DNA of 64,000 nucleotides from Sphingomonas hylomeconis (lineage in GTDB: Bacteria; Pseudomonadota; Alphaproteobacteria; Sphingomonadales; Sphingomonadaceae): the NCBI RefSeq assembly GCF_025370105.1, contig NZ_JANQBK010000001.1:124001-188000 (forward strand), read 5' to 3'. Every line of letters begins with the position of its first letter. Positions within the stretch are counted from its first letter, which is position 1. The position numbers were made by a program, and so were the translations under genes. Under the pieces are notes generated by a model. That model did no database searches, was not told the DNA's origin, and saw nothing but the letters and a program-made list of their open reading frames with translations. This document shows positions 55,151 through 64,000 of the stretch, one piece after another.

Positions 55151-56707
55151 ATGACCCATCCGACCGATTCCATTCTCATCGTCGATTTCGGCAGCCAGGT
55201 AACGCAGTTGATCGCCAGGCGCGTGCGCGAAGCTGGCGTGTACAGCGAGATCGCGCCGTTCACCACTGCCGACGCGGCATTCGCGCGCATGGCACCCAAG
55301 GGAGTCATCCTGTCGGGCAGCCCGGCCTCCGTCCTGACCGACGGAAGCCCTCGCATTCCACAGGCGATCCTGGACAGCGGCGTGCCGATCCTGGGCATCT
55401 GTTACGGCCAGCAAGTCCTGATGCACCAGCTTGGCGGATCGGTGACGCTGGGCGAGAGCGGCGAGTTCGGCCATGCCGTGATCGAGGTGACCGACGACTG
55501 CGCGTTGTTCGATGGCGTGTGGCAGCTGGGCGAAAGCCATACGGTGTGGATGAGCCATGGCGACAAGGTCACGGCGCTGGCGCCGGGCTTCCGGCCGGTG
55601 GCGGTGTCGCCAGGCTCGCCGATCGCGGTGGTCGCGGACGATACGCGCAAATATTACGCGACGCAGTTCCACATGGAAGTGGCGCACACGCCAGACGGCG
55701 CCAAGCTGATCGCCAATTTCGCGCGGCACGTGTGCGGCCTCAGCGGCGACTGGACGATGGCCGAGTTCCGCGCCGCCAAGATCGCCGAGATCCGTCAGCA
55801 GGTCGGCACCGGCCGGGTCATCTGCGGGCTTTCCGGCGGCGTGGATTCGTCGGTCGTCGCGGTGCTGATCCACGAGGCGATCGGGGAGCAGCTGACCTGC
55901 GTCTATGTCGATCACGGGCTGATGCGCGCGGGCGAAAGCGAGCAGGTCGTGACGCTGTTCCGCAACCACTATAATATCCCGCTGGTGCACGTGGATGCCG
56001 AGGCGACCTTCCTGGCGGGGCTCGCCGGCATCACCGATCCGGAGGCGAAGCGCAAGTTCATCGGCGGGGCGTTCATCGATATCTTCGAGGCCGAGGCCAA
56101 GAAGGTCGGCGGCGCCGACTTCCTGGCGCAGGGCACGCTGTATCCCGACGTGATCGAGAGCGTCAGCTTCACCGGCGGGCCATCGGTGACGATCAAGAGC
56201 CATCACAATGTCGGCGGGCTGCCGGACCGCATGAACATGCAATTGGTCGAGCCGCTGCGCGAATTGTTCAAGGACGAGGTGCGTGCACTGGGCGTCGAGC
56301 TCGGGTTGCCGCCGGCGTTCGTCGGCCGGCATCCGTTCCCCGGGCCGGGCCTGGCGATCCGCATCCCCGGCGAAGTGACCAAGGAGCGTTGCGACATCTT
56401 GCGCAAGGCGGATGCGATCTATCTCGAGGAGATCCGCAAGGCCGGGCTGTACGACACGATCTGGCAGGCATTCGCGGTATTGCTGCCGGTGCGCAGCGTC
56501 GGCGTGATGGGCGACGGACGGACCTATGACAATGTGCTGGCGCTGCGCGCCGTGACCTCGACCGATGGGATGACCGCGGAAGCGTTCCAATTCCCGGGCG
56601 ATTTCCTGCCGCGCGTGGCGACGCGGATCGTCAACGAAGTGAAGGGCATCAACCGGGTGACGTACGATTATACGTCGAAGCCGCCGGGCACGATCGAGTG
56701 GGAGTGA
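55151..56707 (+). CDS. guaA: GMP synthase (glutamine-hydrolysing)
   Basis: A 518-residue enzyme converting XMP to GMP. The amidotransferase domain has GICYGQQ with the nucleophile Cys near 83 and a catalytic His/Glu in FHMEVAHT. The ATP pyrophosphatase P-loop is [10 protein letters not shown] near 230, and the dimerisation domain ends with the conserved [12 protein letters not shown] at 55151 gives the standard N-terminus; a longer reading lies inside the divergent methyltransferase gene. The last 10 nt overlap the metallo-beta-lactamase gene. Confidence 0.98.
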   Translation: MTHPTDSILIVDFGSQVTQLIARRVREAGVYSEIAPFTTADAAFARMAPKGVILSGSPASVLTDGSPRIPQAILDSGVPILGICYGQQVLMHQLGGSVTLGESGEFGHAVIEVTDDCALFDGVWQLGESHTVWMSHGDKVTALAPGFRPVAVSPGSPIAVVADDTRKYYATQFHMEVAHTPDGAKLIANFARHVCGLSGDWTMAEFRAAKIAEIRQQVGTGRVICGLSGGVDSSVVAVLIHEAIGEQLTCVYVDHGLMRAGESEQVVTLFRNHYNIPLVHVDAEATFLAGLAGITDPEAKRKFIGGAFIDIFEAEAKKVGGADFLAQGTLYPDVIESVSFTGGPSVTIKSHHNVGGLPDRMNMQLVEPLRELFKDEVRALGVELGLPPAFVGRHPFPGPGLAIRIPGEVTKERCDILRKADAIYLEEIRKAGLYDTIWQAFAVLLPVRSVGVMGDGRTYDNVLALRAVTSTDGMTAEAFQFPGDFLPRVATRIVNEVKGINRVTYDYTSKPPGTIEWE

Positions 56708-57603
56708 TCGAGACACGCGATCCTGCGGGGCAGGATCGCGGCTCGATCGCTCCGTGGCTGCAAGGCCGCCGGGGTTGCCGCGGGCGCGCCGCACTGGCGA
56801 TCGGCATCGCGCTGCTTGCGGCCCCTGCCACAGCGGCCGATCCGCCATCGTGGACGCAGCCGACCGCGCCGTTCCACCTGATCGGGCCGGTCGATTATGT
56901 CGGCACCGAGGGGCTGGCGGCCTATCTCATCCACACGTCGGCGGGGGCGATCCTGATCGACGGCACGATGGCCGAGAATGCGGCGGCGATCGAGCGATCG
57001 GTCGCGGCACGCGGTGTGCAGATGCGCGACGTGAAGGTCCTGCTGCTCAGTCACGCGCATTTCGACCATGCCGGTGGGCTCGCCGCGCTCAAGCGGGCGA
57101 GCGGGGCGCAACTGGTGGCGGGGGCGGCCGACCGTGCGGCGCTGGAAAGCGGCGTGCCGCCCGGCGAGACCAGTTACGGGGTGATCCGCTTTCCCGCGGT
57201 CAAGGTCGATCGCGCGATCCGCGACGGCGAGCGCGTGCGCCTGGGCGGCGTGACGCTGACCGCGGTGGCGACGCCGGGGCACACGCCGGGCTGCACGAGC
57301 TGGTCGCTGCGGCTGCGCGCGCGCGGCAAGCCGGTGGATATCCTGTTCGCCTGTTCGGTGACGGTGGCGGGCAACAAGCTGGTCGGCAATCGCCGCTATC
57401 CGGCGATCGTCACTGATTTTCGCGCTAGCCTGGCCCGGCTCAGCGGGATGTCGGCGGATATCGTGCTGCCGTTCCACCCAGAGCTGGCCGATCTGCGCGC
57501 ACGCGCGGCGCGGGACACGCTGGTCGATCGTGCCGCGCTGCCCATGATGGTGCGCGATGCGCGCGCGGCGTTCGACGCGGACCTCGCCAAGCAGCGGCAA
57601 TGA
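56698..57603 (+). CDS. subclass B3-like metallo-beta-lactamase
   Basis: A 301-residue exported metallo-hydrolase. GTG start at 56698 (or GTG 56704) inside the end of guaA; hydrophobic signal segment about 31-47 ([17 protein letters not shown]). Zinc ligands of subclass B3 are all visible: HAHFDH (H116, H118, D120, H121 in standard numbering), TPGHTPG (H196) and LPFHPE (H263). B3 enzymes hydrolyse beta-lactams including carbapenems; other MBL-fold hydrolases cannot be excluded. Coupled to a GNAT gene by an ATGA overlap. Confidence 0.87.
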   Translation: MGVIETRDPAGQDRGSIAPWLQGRRGCRGRAALAIGIALLAAPATAADPPSWTQPTAPFHLIGPVDYVGTEGLAAYLIHTSAGAILIDGTMAENAAAIERSVAARGVQMRDVKVLLLSHAHFDHAGGLAALKRASGAQLVAGAADRAALESGVPPGETSYGVIRFPAVKVDRAIRDGERVRLGGVTLTAVATPGHTPGCTSWSLRLRARGKPVDILFACSVTVAGNKLVGNRRYPAIVTDFRASLARLSGMSADIVLPFHPELADLRARAARDTLVDRAALPMMVRDARAAFDADLAKQRQ

Positions 57604-58010
57604 TCGCTGCGGCCACCATGGCGGATCGCGCGCCGGTCGTCGCTTTGTGGCAGACGGCGGGGCTGACGCGCCCATGGAACGACCCACTGGCCGATTTCGC
57701 ACAGGCTCTGGAGGCACCGGGCAGCACGATCCTGATTGCGCGGCGCGATCACGGCATCGTCGGCAGCGTGATGGTCGGCTTCGACGGGCATCGCGGCTGG
57801 GTCTATTATCTTGCCGTAGCCGCCGAAGCGCGCCGCGCCGGGCTCGGACGGGCGCTGATGGCGGCGGCGGAGGACTGGCTGCGGATGCAGGGTGCGCCGA
57901 AGATCCAGCTGATGGTGCGCGCGGATAATGCGGCGGCGCTCGGTTTTTACGAAAGTCTTGGGCTCGAGCAGCAGAACGTCGTCACGCTCGGCCGCTTCCT
58001 TGCGCCATGA
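57600..58010 (+). CDS. GNAT-family N-acetyltransferase (YpeA-like)
   Basis: A 136-residue single-domain acetyltransferase. Motif A VYYLAVAAEARRAGLGRALM holds the acetyl-CoA pyrophosphate loop RRAGLGRA, and the AALGFYESLGL segment is motif B. The N-terminal VVALWQTAGLTRPWNDP resembles the YpeA subgroup. ATGA overlap with the lactamase gene and read as the third gene of a guaA-linked run. Substrate unknown. Confidence 0.87.
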   Translation: MIAAATMADRAPVVALWQTAGLTRPWNDPLADFAQALEAPGSTILIARRDHGIVGSVMVGFDGHRGWVYYLAVAAEARRAGLGRALMAAAEDWLRMQGAPKIQLMVRADNAAALGFYESLGLEQQNVVTLGRFLAP

Positions 58011-58189
58011 GTGCTGCCCTCGCGAAGGTCTTCGACTGGCCTATATTTGCGTCTGCTTGGGCCGTGACAGCAAAGACAAAGTAATTGATTCCAAGTCATA
58101 AGTTGAGCTAGTCATAGCGGCGTGTCCGGATTGGTCCGGCTGGTTGGCGTTGTGCGCGTTCGGTCACTGCATGGCATGGAGAACGCCCC

Positions 58190-59212
58190 ATGACTCTGGA
58201 AGCGTCACTAGAGCTCGCCGATATCAATGCCGACGATTTGGAAAAGCTCAACCAGGCCATCCGGACGCGCGCTGCGCAGTTTCACATTGCCGACAGCGAT
58301 ATCGACTATGCGCAACTGCTCTTCCTGATCGCAGCGACGGCGGTGGCGAGCGCGTACAATCTCTATCCCTGCAACCCGCCAAACGACCCGAACTATTACG
58401 ACGTCAACGTCGTCCAGGTGCTGGAAACCGCGGAAGCCAGCTATCGCGCGAAGACGTCGCCGTCGGCGGCCGCGCGGCTGGCGGCGGACCGGGCAAGCGG
58501 CGATTGCGACCTGGGCTTCATCAATTTCGGCTTCGCCGCCACATCGATCGACAACCTCTACAACATCCTCGCGCTGCGCGGCACGCAGACGGCCGAGGAG
58601 GCGGTGTACGACATTTATAATTGGGACGATGTGACGCAGGCCGTGCTGCCGACGCAGACCGGCGTCGGCGCGGACCAGGGCAATGTGAAGCAGGCGCTGT
58701 GGGATTTCTATTCTGAAGGGCTGGCCGGCTACGACCGCGACTCGCTGGCGCAGGCGTGCATCAACGCCATCCAGGCGACCGAGCAGGCGCATCCCGGCCT
58801 GCCATGGCTGGTCTGCGCGCACAGCCTGGGCGGCCCGATGGCCAATCTGGCAGCGATGGATGCGACGCTGAGCGGCGCCATGCCCATGCCGCTGGTCATC
58901 ACCTTCGGCAGCCTGCACCTGGGCGATGCGACGTTCGCGGCGAACTATACCAGCATCTGCCCGGTGACGTACCGGATGGCCAATCTCGCCGATTTCGTGC
59001 CGGCGATGATCGCGCTGGAGCCGGGCACCGACACGACGCACTATGTCCATGTCGGCGAACCGGTCAGTTTCGTCTGGCAGACGTGGAGCGACTGGCAGAA
59101 CCATTCGATGACGCAGACCTATCTGGCGACGATCGGCAGCCAATGGGATGTGGTCACGATCGGCCCGGTGCAGTTTCCCTGCGCGACGGCGCCGCCCGCA
59201 GCCGGCGGGTGA
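58190..59212 (+). CDS. class 3 lipase-family protein
   Basis: A 340-residue alpha/beta hydrolase of the fungal-type lipase_3 family. The nucleophile elbow is AHSLGGPMA near 204-212 instead of GHSLGG, NLADFVPAM near 264 supplies the catalytic Asp, and NHSMTQTYL near 303 the His. Residues 1-90 are an extra acidic helical segment, and no signal peptide is seen, so it is cytoplasmic or exported in an unusual way. Preceded by a 179-nt AT-richer gap that may carry its promoter. Single gene. Substrate unknown. Confidence 0.8.
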   Translation: MTLEASLELADINADDLEKLNQAIRTRAAQFHIADSDIDYAQLLFLIAATAVASAYNLYPCNPPNDPNYYDVNVVQVLETAEASYRAKTSPSAAARLAADRASGDCDLGFINFGFAATSIDNLYNILALRGTQTAEEAVYDIYNWDDVTQAVLPTQTGVGADQGNVKQALWDFYSEGLAGYDRDSLAQACINAIQATEQAHPGLPWLVCAHSLGGPMANLAAMDATLSGAMPMPLVITFGSLHLGDATFAANYTSICPVTYRMANLADFVPAMIALEPGTDTTHYVHVGEPVSFVWQTWSDWQNHSMTQTYLATIGSQWDVVTIGPVQFPCATAPPAAGG

Positions 59213-59297
59213 CGATGATCGCGGCATGACGGGGTGGTTTGACGCGCGATCGCGGTGCGGTAAGGCGCGGTCCCGGACCGATTATCCCGAGGATGCG

Positions 59298-59648
59298 ATG
59301 ACCGCCTTGCTCTACGGCATACCCAATTGCGACACGGTGAAGAAAGCGCGGGCATGGCTCGAGGCGCACGGCGTGCCCTACACCTTCCACGATTATAAGA
59401 AGGCCGGGATCGACGAGACGCTGTTGCGCGACTGGACCGCGCGGCTCGGGTGGGAGGCGGTGCTCAATCGCGCCGGGACGACGTTTCGCAAGCTGCCCGA
59501 GGCGGATCGCGTCGCGCTCGACGAGAACAAGGCCGTGGCGCTGATGCTGGCGCAGCCGTCGATGATCAAACGGCCGATCATCGTGCAGGGCGACGTGCTG
59601 CTGGCGGGGTTCAAGCCGGATACCTATCTGGACAAGATCACGACATAG
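59298..59648 (+). CDS. Spx/ArsC-family protein (YffB-like)
   Basis: A 116-residue thioredoxin-like protein: LYGIPNCDTVKKARAWLE has only one Cys in the CxxT-type site, and the DYKKAGIDETLLRDW, NRAGTTFRKLP and SMIKRPIIV segments match the YffB branch of the ArsC/Spx family. ATG at 59298 sits 4 nt after GAGG. True arsenate reductases need further Arg residues and an ars operon, which is absent here; a glutathione-dependent thiol role is more likely. Confidence 0.87.
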   Translation: MTALLYGIPNCDTVKKARAWLEAHGVPYTFHDYKKAGIDETLLRDWTARLGWEAVLNRAGTTFRKLPEADRVALDENKAVALMLAQPSMIKRPIIVQGDVLLAGFKPDTYLDKITT

Positions 59649-59658
59649 GAGCGCGCTT

Positions 59659-59940
59659 ATGCCTACCGCCAGCTGGAACGGCACGGTCATCGCCCGATCG
59701 GACGATACGGTCGTCGTCGAGGGTAATCATTATTTCCCCGCCGATAGTGTCGATGCGAGCCTGCTCGAGGAGAGCGCGACGCACAGCCATTGCCCGTGGA
59801 AGGGCGATGCCAGCTACAAGACACTGGTGGTGAACGGCGCGCGCAACCCGGATGCGGCGTGGTATTATCCCGCGCCCAAGGATGCGGCGGCGGCGATCAA
59901 GGGGCGGTTCGCGTTCTGGAAGGGCGTGACGGTCGCCTAG
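59659..59940 (+). CDS. DUF427 family protein
   Basis: A 93-residue protein with the DUF427 hallmarks: NHYFPADSVDASLL, THSHCPWKGDASYKTLVV and AAWYYPAPKDAA, then a basic RFAFWKGV end. The family adopts a small beta-barrel of unknown function. It follows the Spx-like gene by 10 nt and has a GGAGCGC ribosome binding site, so the two are probably co-transcribed. Confidence 0.9.
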   Translation: MPTASWNGTVIARSDDTVVVEGNHYFPADSVDASLLEESATHSHCPWKGDASYKTLVVNGARNPDAAWYYPAPKDAAAAIKGRFAFWKGVTVA

Positions 59941-60053
59941 CGCGCGGATGCTAACTCACCCCCGAGGATGCGGCGACTTGGGCTGAACGGCGCGACTGTT
60001 GCTTTTTCGTAATGACTTCTGCAGCCTGCTCCCGCACCGGGAGGAGAGTCGTC

Positions 60054-60488
60054 ATGGTCGAGCGTATCAGGCCGCCCAGCTGGTTCTGGCTGATCGCCCT
60101 GTTGGCCATCCTGTGGGGCGTGATGGGCGTGGTCGCGTTCTACATGGATGTGACCATGTCGCCCGCGGCGATCGCCGACCTGTCCAGCTATGATCGCGCT
60201 TTACGCGCGAGCCGCCCCGGCTGGTTCATGTGGCTCTATGGCAGTGCGGTGTGGACTGGGCTGATCGGCGGCGTCCTGCTGCTGCTGCGCTCGGCGCTCG
60301 CGCACGGCGTGTACGTCGTCTCGCTGGTGCTGGTGATCGCGATGTTCGGCTATATTTTCGCGGTGACCGACTTGATCGCGGTGAAGGGGTTCGGCGTTGC
60401 CGCGGGTTTCCCGATCCTCGTCGCGCTGATTGCCGGGGCCGAAATCTGGTTCGCCGCGTGGGCACGGCGCCGGGCGTGGCTGGCCTGA
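60054..60488 (+). CDS. four-helix membrane protein, hypothetical
   Basis: A 144-residue protein with helices at about 11-31, 60-82, 87-107 and 115-137. The SRPGWFMWLYGSAVWTGLIGG segment (short core PGWFMWLYG) is a recurrent pattern in proteobacterial small membrane proteins often annotated as sugar transporter-like, but function is unproven. The ATG at 60054 follows GAGGAGAG by 5 nt, better than an upstream ATG. Monocistronic by position. Confidence 0.75.
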   Translation: MVERIRPPSWFWLIALLAILWGVMGVVAFYMDVTMSPAAIADLSSYDRALRASRPGWFMWLYGSAVWTGLIGGVLLLLRSALAHGVYVVSLVLVIAMFGYIFAVTDLIAVKGFGVAAGFPILVALIAGAEIWFAAWARRRAWLA

Positions 60489-60618
60489 TCAGCGCTCCTG
60501 CCATTGGAACAGTGATCGGGCAGATCGACGATCGCCGCAGTGCGCCGGGCGATAGCGCGGTCGCGCCGCCTGTCCTGGCTGCTCTGGTATTGGGCCCGGG
60601 GCCGGTTTAGAAGAAGTG

Positions 60619-61479
60619 ATGTCCACGACCTTCACGATCGATACCTCGACCAGCCGTGCGAACCCGACGCCGGCACCGATGAAACGCCTGACCGTGCCGG
60701 CAATCCAGCGTCGCAAGGGCAAGGAGCCGCTGGTCATGCTGACCGCGTACACCGTGCGGATGGCGCAATTGCTCGACCCGCATTGCGACCTGCTGCTGGT
60801 CGGCGACAGCCTGGGGCAGGTGATCTACGGCTTTCCGTCGACGCTGCAGGTCACGCTCGACATGATGTGCGCGCATGGCGCCGCGGTCGTCCGCGGCTCG
60901 TATCACGCAGTCGTGGTGATCGACATGCCGTTCGGCAGTTACGAGGCGAGCCCGGAACATGCGTTCGCCTCCGCGTCGCGGGTGATGGCGGAAACCGGCG
61001 CGGCGGCGATCAAGATGGAAGGCGGGGAGGCGATGGCGCCGACCGTTGCGTTCCTGACGGCACGCGGCATTCCGGTGATGGGGCATATCGGCCTCACCCC
61101 GCAGGCGGTGAACGCGCTGGGCGGATACGGCGCGCGCGGACGCAGCAATGCCGAACACGCCAAGATCATCGGCGATGCGCGGGCGATCGCCGAGGCGGGC
61201 GCGTTCGCGATCGTCGCCGAAGGCGTGGTCGAGCCGCTGGCGCGCGCGATCGTGGCGGAAGTTTCCTGCCCGGTGATCGGCATCGGCGCGTCGGCCGATT
61301 GCGACGGCCAGGTGCTGGTGACCGAGGACATGCTGGGCATGTTCGAGCGCACCGCACGCTTCGTGAAGAAGTTCGACGATCTGGGCGCGCGCATCACCGC
61401 GGCGGTGGAGACGTATGCGGGCGATGTGCGGTCGCGGGCGTTTCCGGGGCCGGAGCAGACCTATCAGCCGAAGGAGTGA
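60619..61479 (+). CDS. panB: 3-methyl-2-oxobutanoate hydroxymethyltransferase
   Basis: A 286-residue enzyme forming ketopantoate, the first step to pantothenate and CoA, with 5,10-methylene-THF as donor. [29 protein letters not shown] with the Mg-binding Asp, [21 protein letters not shown], and [16 protein letters not shown] are canonical. ATG chosen one codon after an in-frame GTG. panC is not in the window. Its end is followed by the second copy of the 72-nt repeat. Confidence 0.96.
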   Translation: MSTTFTIDTSTSRANPTPAPMKRLTVPAIQRRKGKEPLVMLTAYTVRMAQLLDPHCDLLLVGDSLGQVIYGFPSTLQVTLDMMCAHGAAVVRGSYHAVVVIDMPFGSYEASPEHAFASASRVMAETGAAAIKMEGGEAMAPTVAFLTARGIPVMGHIGLTPQAVNALGGYGARGRSNAEHAKIIGDARAIAEAGAFAIVAEGVVEPLARAIVAEVSCPVIGIGASADCDGQVLVTEDMLGMFERTARFVKKFDDLGARITAAVETYAGDVRSRAFPGPEQTYQPKE

Positions 61480-61494
61480 GCGCCGAGTACTGTT

Positions 61495-61566
61495 CTCCCG
61501 CGAACGCGGGAGCCCAGGGTTATGGTGGGTGCCGCTTGTGGCCCTGGGCCCCTGCTTTCGTAGGGG
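61495..61566 (+). repeat. 72-nt multi-hairpin intergenic repeat, copy 2
   Basis: Same length and layout as the element at 999-1070: first stem CTCCCGCG/CGCGGGAG, central CCCAGGGTTAT against GTGGCCCTGGG, last stem CCCCTGC/GTAGGGG with the same TTTC loop. The first stem differs from copy 1 by paired changes that keep base-pairing. It lies just after panB. Confidence 0.75.
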
Positions 61567-61687
61567 AACGGCAGAGGGATGTTGAAGGGGCCAACCCCGC
61601 AGATTGATTCCCTTCCCCTTGGCCGCGCGCGCGGCTAAGGTCCGCGCCTTTCCTGCCCCTATCCAATAGTTGTATCTGGAGCCTGCC

Positions 61688-62386
61688 TTGGCCGTCCCGC
61701 CGAAAACCGACGAAGCCTTCCTGCGCGAGGTCGATGAAGAACTCCGCCGCGACCAGCTGACCAGCGTGTGGACGCGCTATGGCCGCTGGATTATCGTCGC
61801 CATCGTGCTGGCGCTCGCGCTGTTCGCAGGCTTTCTGTATTGGCGCCATCACCAGACCGAACAGGCCGGCGTCGAGGGCGAACAGTTGCAGGCCGGGTTC
61901 GACCAGCTCGCCGCCAAGCCGACGGTCGTGCCGAAGCAGCTGCAGACGCTGGCGGACTCGAAGGTCGATGCCTACCGCGTCACCGCGCGCTTCCTGCTGG
62001 CCGATCAGCTGCTGCTCAAGAACGATCTCAAGGGCGCCGCCGCCAAGTTCGCCGAGGTCGCTGCCGATACGTCGCTCGACCAGCCGTTCCGCGATCTCGC
62101 GCTGATCCGGCAGACCAGCGCCGAATTCGACACGCTGAAGCCCGAGGTCGTGGTGTCGCGCCTGTCGCCGCTCGCGGTGGCCGACAACCCGTGGTTCGGC
62201 AGCGCCGGCGAGATGGTCGCCGCGGCCTATCTGCGGATGAACCGCAAGGATCAGGCGAGCAAGATGTTCGCCGGCATTGCGCGCAGCGACAAGGTGCCCG
62301 AGACGATCCGTCTACGTGCGGTTCAGATGTCGGGTGCGATGGGTGTCGATGCGATCGACCAGACCGAGGAAAAGAAGGCTCCATGA
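61688..62386 (+). CDS. YfgM-like tetratricopeptide membrane protein
   Basis: A 232-residue protein. TTG start at 61688 with GGAG 6-7 nt upstream; an earlier TTG has no such site. Cytoplasmic N-terminus EAFLREVDEELRRDQL is the classical YfgM start, with one transmembrane helix about 38-58, then a periplasmic TPR-like domain (helix pairs up to 215). YfgM assists SecYEG and periplasmic chaperones. It overlaps bamB by 4 nt; YfgM-BamB-Der is a common gene order. Confidence 0.88.
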   Translation: MAVPPKTDEAFLREVDEELRRDQLTSVWTRYGRWIIVAIVLALALFAGFLYWRHHQTEQAGVEGEQLQAGFDQLAAKPTVVPKQLQTLADSKVDAYRVTARFLLADQLLLKNDLKGAAAKFAEVAADTSLDQPFRDLALIRQTSAEFDTLKPEVVVSRLSPLAVADNPWFGSAGEMVAAAYLRMNRKDQASKMFAGIARSDKVPETIRLRAVQMSGAMGVDAIDQTEEKKAP

Positions 62387-63720
62387 TGACCAGTAATCGC
62401 GCGACCGGGCTGAAGACGTCCGTCGCGATCGCGGCGCTGATCGCGCTCAGCGCCTGCGGCATCTTCAAGGGGGGCAAGACCAAGACCCCGGTGCTCGGCG
62501 ATCGCGTGCCGATCCTGTTGTCCGAATCCGCGGTCGAGGCGGACAAGACGCTGTCCGGCGTGCAGGTGCTGTTGCCCCCGGCCGAGACCAACACGGAATG
62601 GACCCAGCCGGGTGGCAATGCCGCCAAGGCGATGGGGCAGCTGGCCCTGCCGGACACGCTGACGCGCGCATGGACCGCACAGATCAATGGCGGCAGCAAC
62701 CGGCAGCGACTGGCCTCGCCGCCGGTCGTGTCGGCCAATCGCCTCTATGCGATGGATGTCGACGGCGTGGTGCATGCCTTTGCCGCGGACACGGGGGCAA
62801 AGATCTGGGCGACCGACATCGTCAAGGGCGACGAGAATAAATCGGCGCGGTTCGGCGGCGGCGTCAGCTTCGACGACGGCAAGGTCTATGCCACCGATGG
62901 CCTGGGCGACGTGGTCGCGCTGGATGCCGGCACCGGGGCCGAGGTGTGGCGCGCCAAGCCGGGCGGCCCGCTGCGCGGTTCGCCGACGATCGCTTACGGC
63001 AACGTCTATGTGCTAAGCCAGGACAACCAGCTCTTCTCGCTCGCGCAGGCCGACGGCAAGGTCGCCTGGTCGGCCTCGGGCAGCCTCGAATCGCAGGGCG
63101 TGTTCGGCGTCGCGGCACCGGCGGCGAGCTCGGGCACGATCGTCGCCGGCTTCTCCTCCGGCGAACTCAACGCCTATCGCTACGAAAACGGCCGCGCCTT
63201 GTGGCAGGACGCGCTGTCGCGCTCGGCGATCTCGACCTCGGTGTCGTCGCTCGCCGATATCGATGCCGCGCCGGTGATCGATCAGGGCCGCGTCTATGCG
63301 GTCGGGCAGGGCGGGCGCACCGTGGCGATCGATATCGGCACCGGGCGGCGCATCTGGTCGCAGAACTTCGCCGGCATCTCGACACCGTCGATCGCGGGCG
63401 AATGGCTGTTCCTGATCACCGACGATGCCAAACTGGTCTGCCTGTCGCGCGCCACGGGGCTGGTGCGCTGGATCAGCCAGCTCAAGGCGTTCGACAATGA
63501 GAAGAAGCGCTCGGGCGCGATCACCTGGTTTGGGCCGGTGGTGGCGGGCAACCGCCTGATCGTGACCAATTCGAACGGCGAGATCGTGTCCGCTGCGGTC
63601 ACCGACGGCGCGGTCGGTACGGTGATCAAGGGCGGCGCGCCGTTCAATCTGGCGCCGATCGTGGCCAATGGGACGCTGTATGCGCTGGACATGAAGGGGC
63701 GGATCACGGCGTATCGCTGA
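62383..63720 (+). CDS. bamB: outer membrane assembly lipoprotein BamB
   Basis: A 445-residue lipoprotein of the BAM complex for outer-membrane beta-barrel insertion. Signal peptide with lipobox LSAC near residue 26 (ALIALSACGIF). The rest is an eight-bladed PQQ-type beta-propeller with repeated blades such as GKVYATDGLGDVVALD and GRVYAVGQGGRTVAID. ATGATG start overlaps the YfgM-like stop. Complete to MKGRITAYR. Confidence 0.95.
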   Translation: MMTSNRATGLKTSVAIAALIALSACGIFKGGKTKTPVLGDRVPILLSESAVEADKTLSGVQVLLPPAETNTEWTQPGGNAAKAMGQLALPDTLTRAWTAQINGGSNRQRLASPPVVSANRLYAMDVDGVVHAFAADTGAKIWATDIVKGDENKSARFGGGVSFDDGKVYATDGLGDVVALDAGTGAEVWRAKPGGPLRGSPTIAYGNVYVLSQDNQLFSLAQADGKVAWSASGSLESQGVFGVAAPAASSGTIVAGFSSGELNAYRYENGRALWQDALSRSAISTSVSSLADIDAAPVIDQGRVYAVGQGGRTVAIDIGTGRRIWSQNFAGISTPSIAGEWLFLITDDAKLVCLSRATGLVRWISQLKAFDNEKKRSGAITWFGPVVAGNRLIVTNSNGEIVSAAVTDGAVGTVIKGGAPFNLAPIVANGTLYALDMKGRITAYR

Positions 63721-63740
63721 TCGCCCGTTTCCCAAGCCGT

Positions 63741-63763
63741 CATCCTGAACCAAGGTCAGGATG
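63741..63763. repeat. short REP-like hairpin between bamB and der
   Basis: CATCCTGA-ACCAAGG-TCAGGATG, an 8-bp perfect stem, in the 119-nt gap before der. It resembles short palindromes dispersed in sphingomonad genomes. No T-run follows, so it is probably not a terminator. Confidence 0.6.
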
Positions 63764-63839
63764 GCGGCCGAAGGAAAAGGGGCGCAGCGCGCTAATCCCT
63801 GCGCGTGACCTTTGCCGGCAATGCCGCTAAGGGGGCGCC

Positions 63840-64000
63840 ATGTCCAAACTCCCTGTGGTCGCGATTATCGGCCGGCCGAACGTCGGCAAATCGACTCTGT
63901 TCAATCGCCTCGTCGGCAAGAAGCTGGCGCTGGTCGACGATCGCCCCGGCGTGACGCGCGATCGGCGCGAGGGCGACGCGACGCTCGTCGGCGTCGAGTT
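63840..64000 (+). CDS. der: ribosome-associated GTPase Der (5' end only)
   Basis: The first 53 codons of a double-GTPase needed for 50S ribosome assembly. [19 protein letters not shown] is the first G1 P-loop and [12 protein letters not shown] the switch I region, both canonical for Der/EngA. The gene runs off the right edge. The ribosome binding site AAGGGGGCG is close to the ATG. Follows bamB as in many Proteobacteria. Confidence 0.95.
   Translation, partial: MSKLPVVAIIGRPNVGKSTLFNRLVGKKLALVDDRPGVTRDRREGDATLVGVE

Overview
The window is high-GC, gene-dense bacterial chromosome. The ribosomal protein sequences, the secY-adk-rpsM-rpsK-rpoA order, the HPr-rel-A genes, the archaeal-type prolyl-tRNA synthetase and the small sphingomonad-type membrane proteins point to an alphaproteobacterium of the Sphingomonadaceae (Sphingomonas-like). 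This is a judgement from reading; no database search was run. There is no rRNA, CRISPR array, insertion sequence, integrase or prophage. There is one tRNA gene, for proline.

Layout. 0-3 kb: an HPr-rel-A cassette (PqqD-like protein, HprK-related kinase, nucleotidyltransferase) and two small genes. 3-10.6 kb: gph, then glmU and glmS (UDP-GlcNAc supply) with a CopG/PIN toxin-antitoxin pair wedged between them, then fghA, an FAD reductase and a ROK sugar kinase joined by 1-4 nt overlaps. 10.7-20.8 kb: signalling genes, comprising a REC-GGDEF-EAL protein with its CHASE4 kinase, a membrane protein ending in a SET domain, dinB, and a DUF4173 membrane protein with a two-component pair. 21-25 kb: tRNA-Pro(CGG), pnuC and a NadR-type kinase (NAD salvage), an orphan Cas5d-like gene, proS and a DJ-1/PfpI protein. 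25-29 kb: a small membrane protein, trhO, glpD and a universal stress protein.

29-50.5 kb is the str-S10-spc-alpha translation supercluster: rpsL, rpsG, fusA, tuf, the S10 and spc genes through rplO, secY, adk, rpsM, rpsK, rpoA. It is interrupted in ways worth noting: structured leaders before rpsL and between rpsJ and rplC, hairpins on both sides of rplO, three unrelated genes between adk and rpsM, and rplQ displaced 2.6 kb from rpoA on the opposite strand beyond a prolyl oligopeptidase gene. 53-64 kb: a PRMT-like methyltransferase, guaA overlapping a subclass B3 metallo-beta-lactamase and a GNAT acetyltransferase, a class 3 lipase, a Spx/ArsC-like protein, a DUF427 protein, panB, a YfgM-like protein, bamB and the start of der.

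The most unusual items are the solitary Cas5d-like protein without its expected catalytic residues directly upstream of proS, the multi-pass membrane protein fused to a SET domain, the inverted rplQ, the uncharacterised HPr-rel-A cassette, and a 72-nt structured repeat present twice 60 kb apart.
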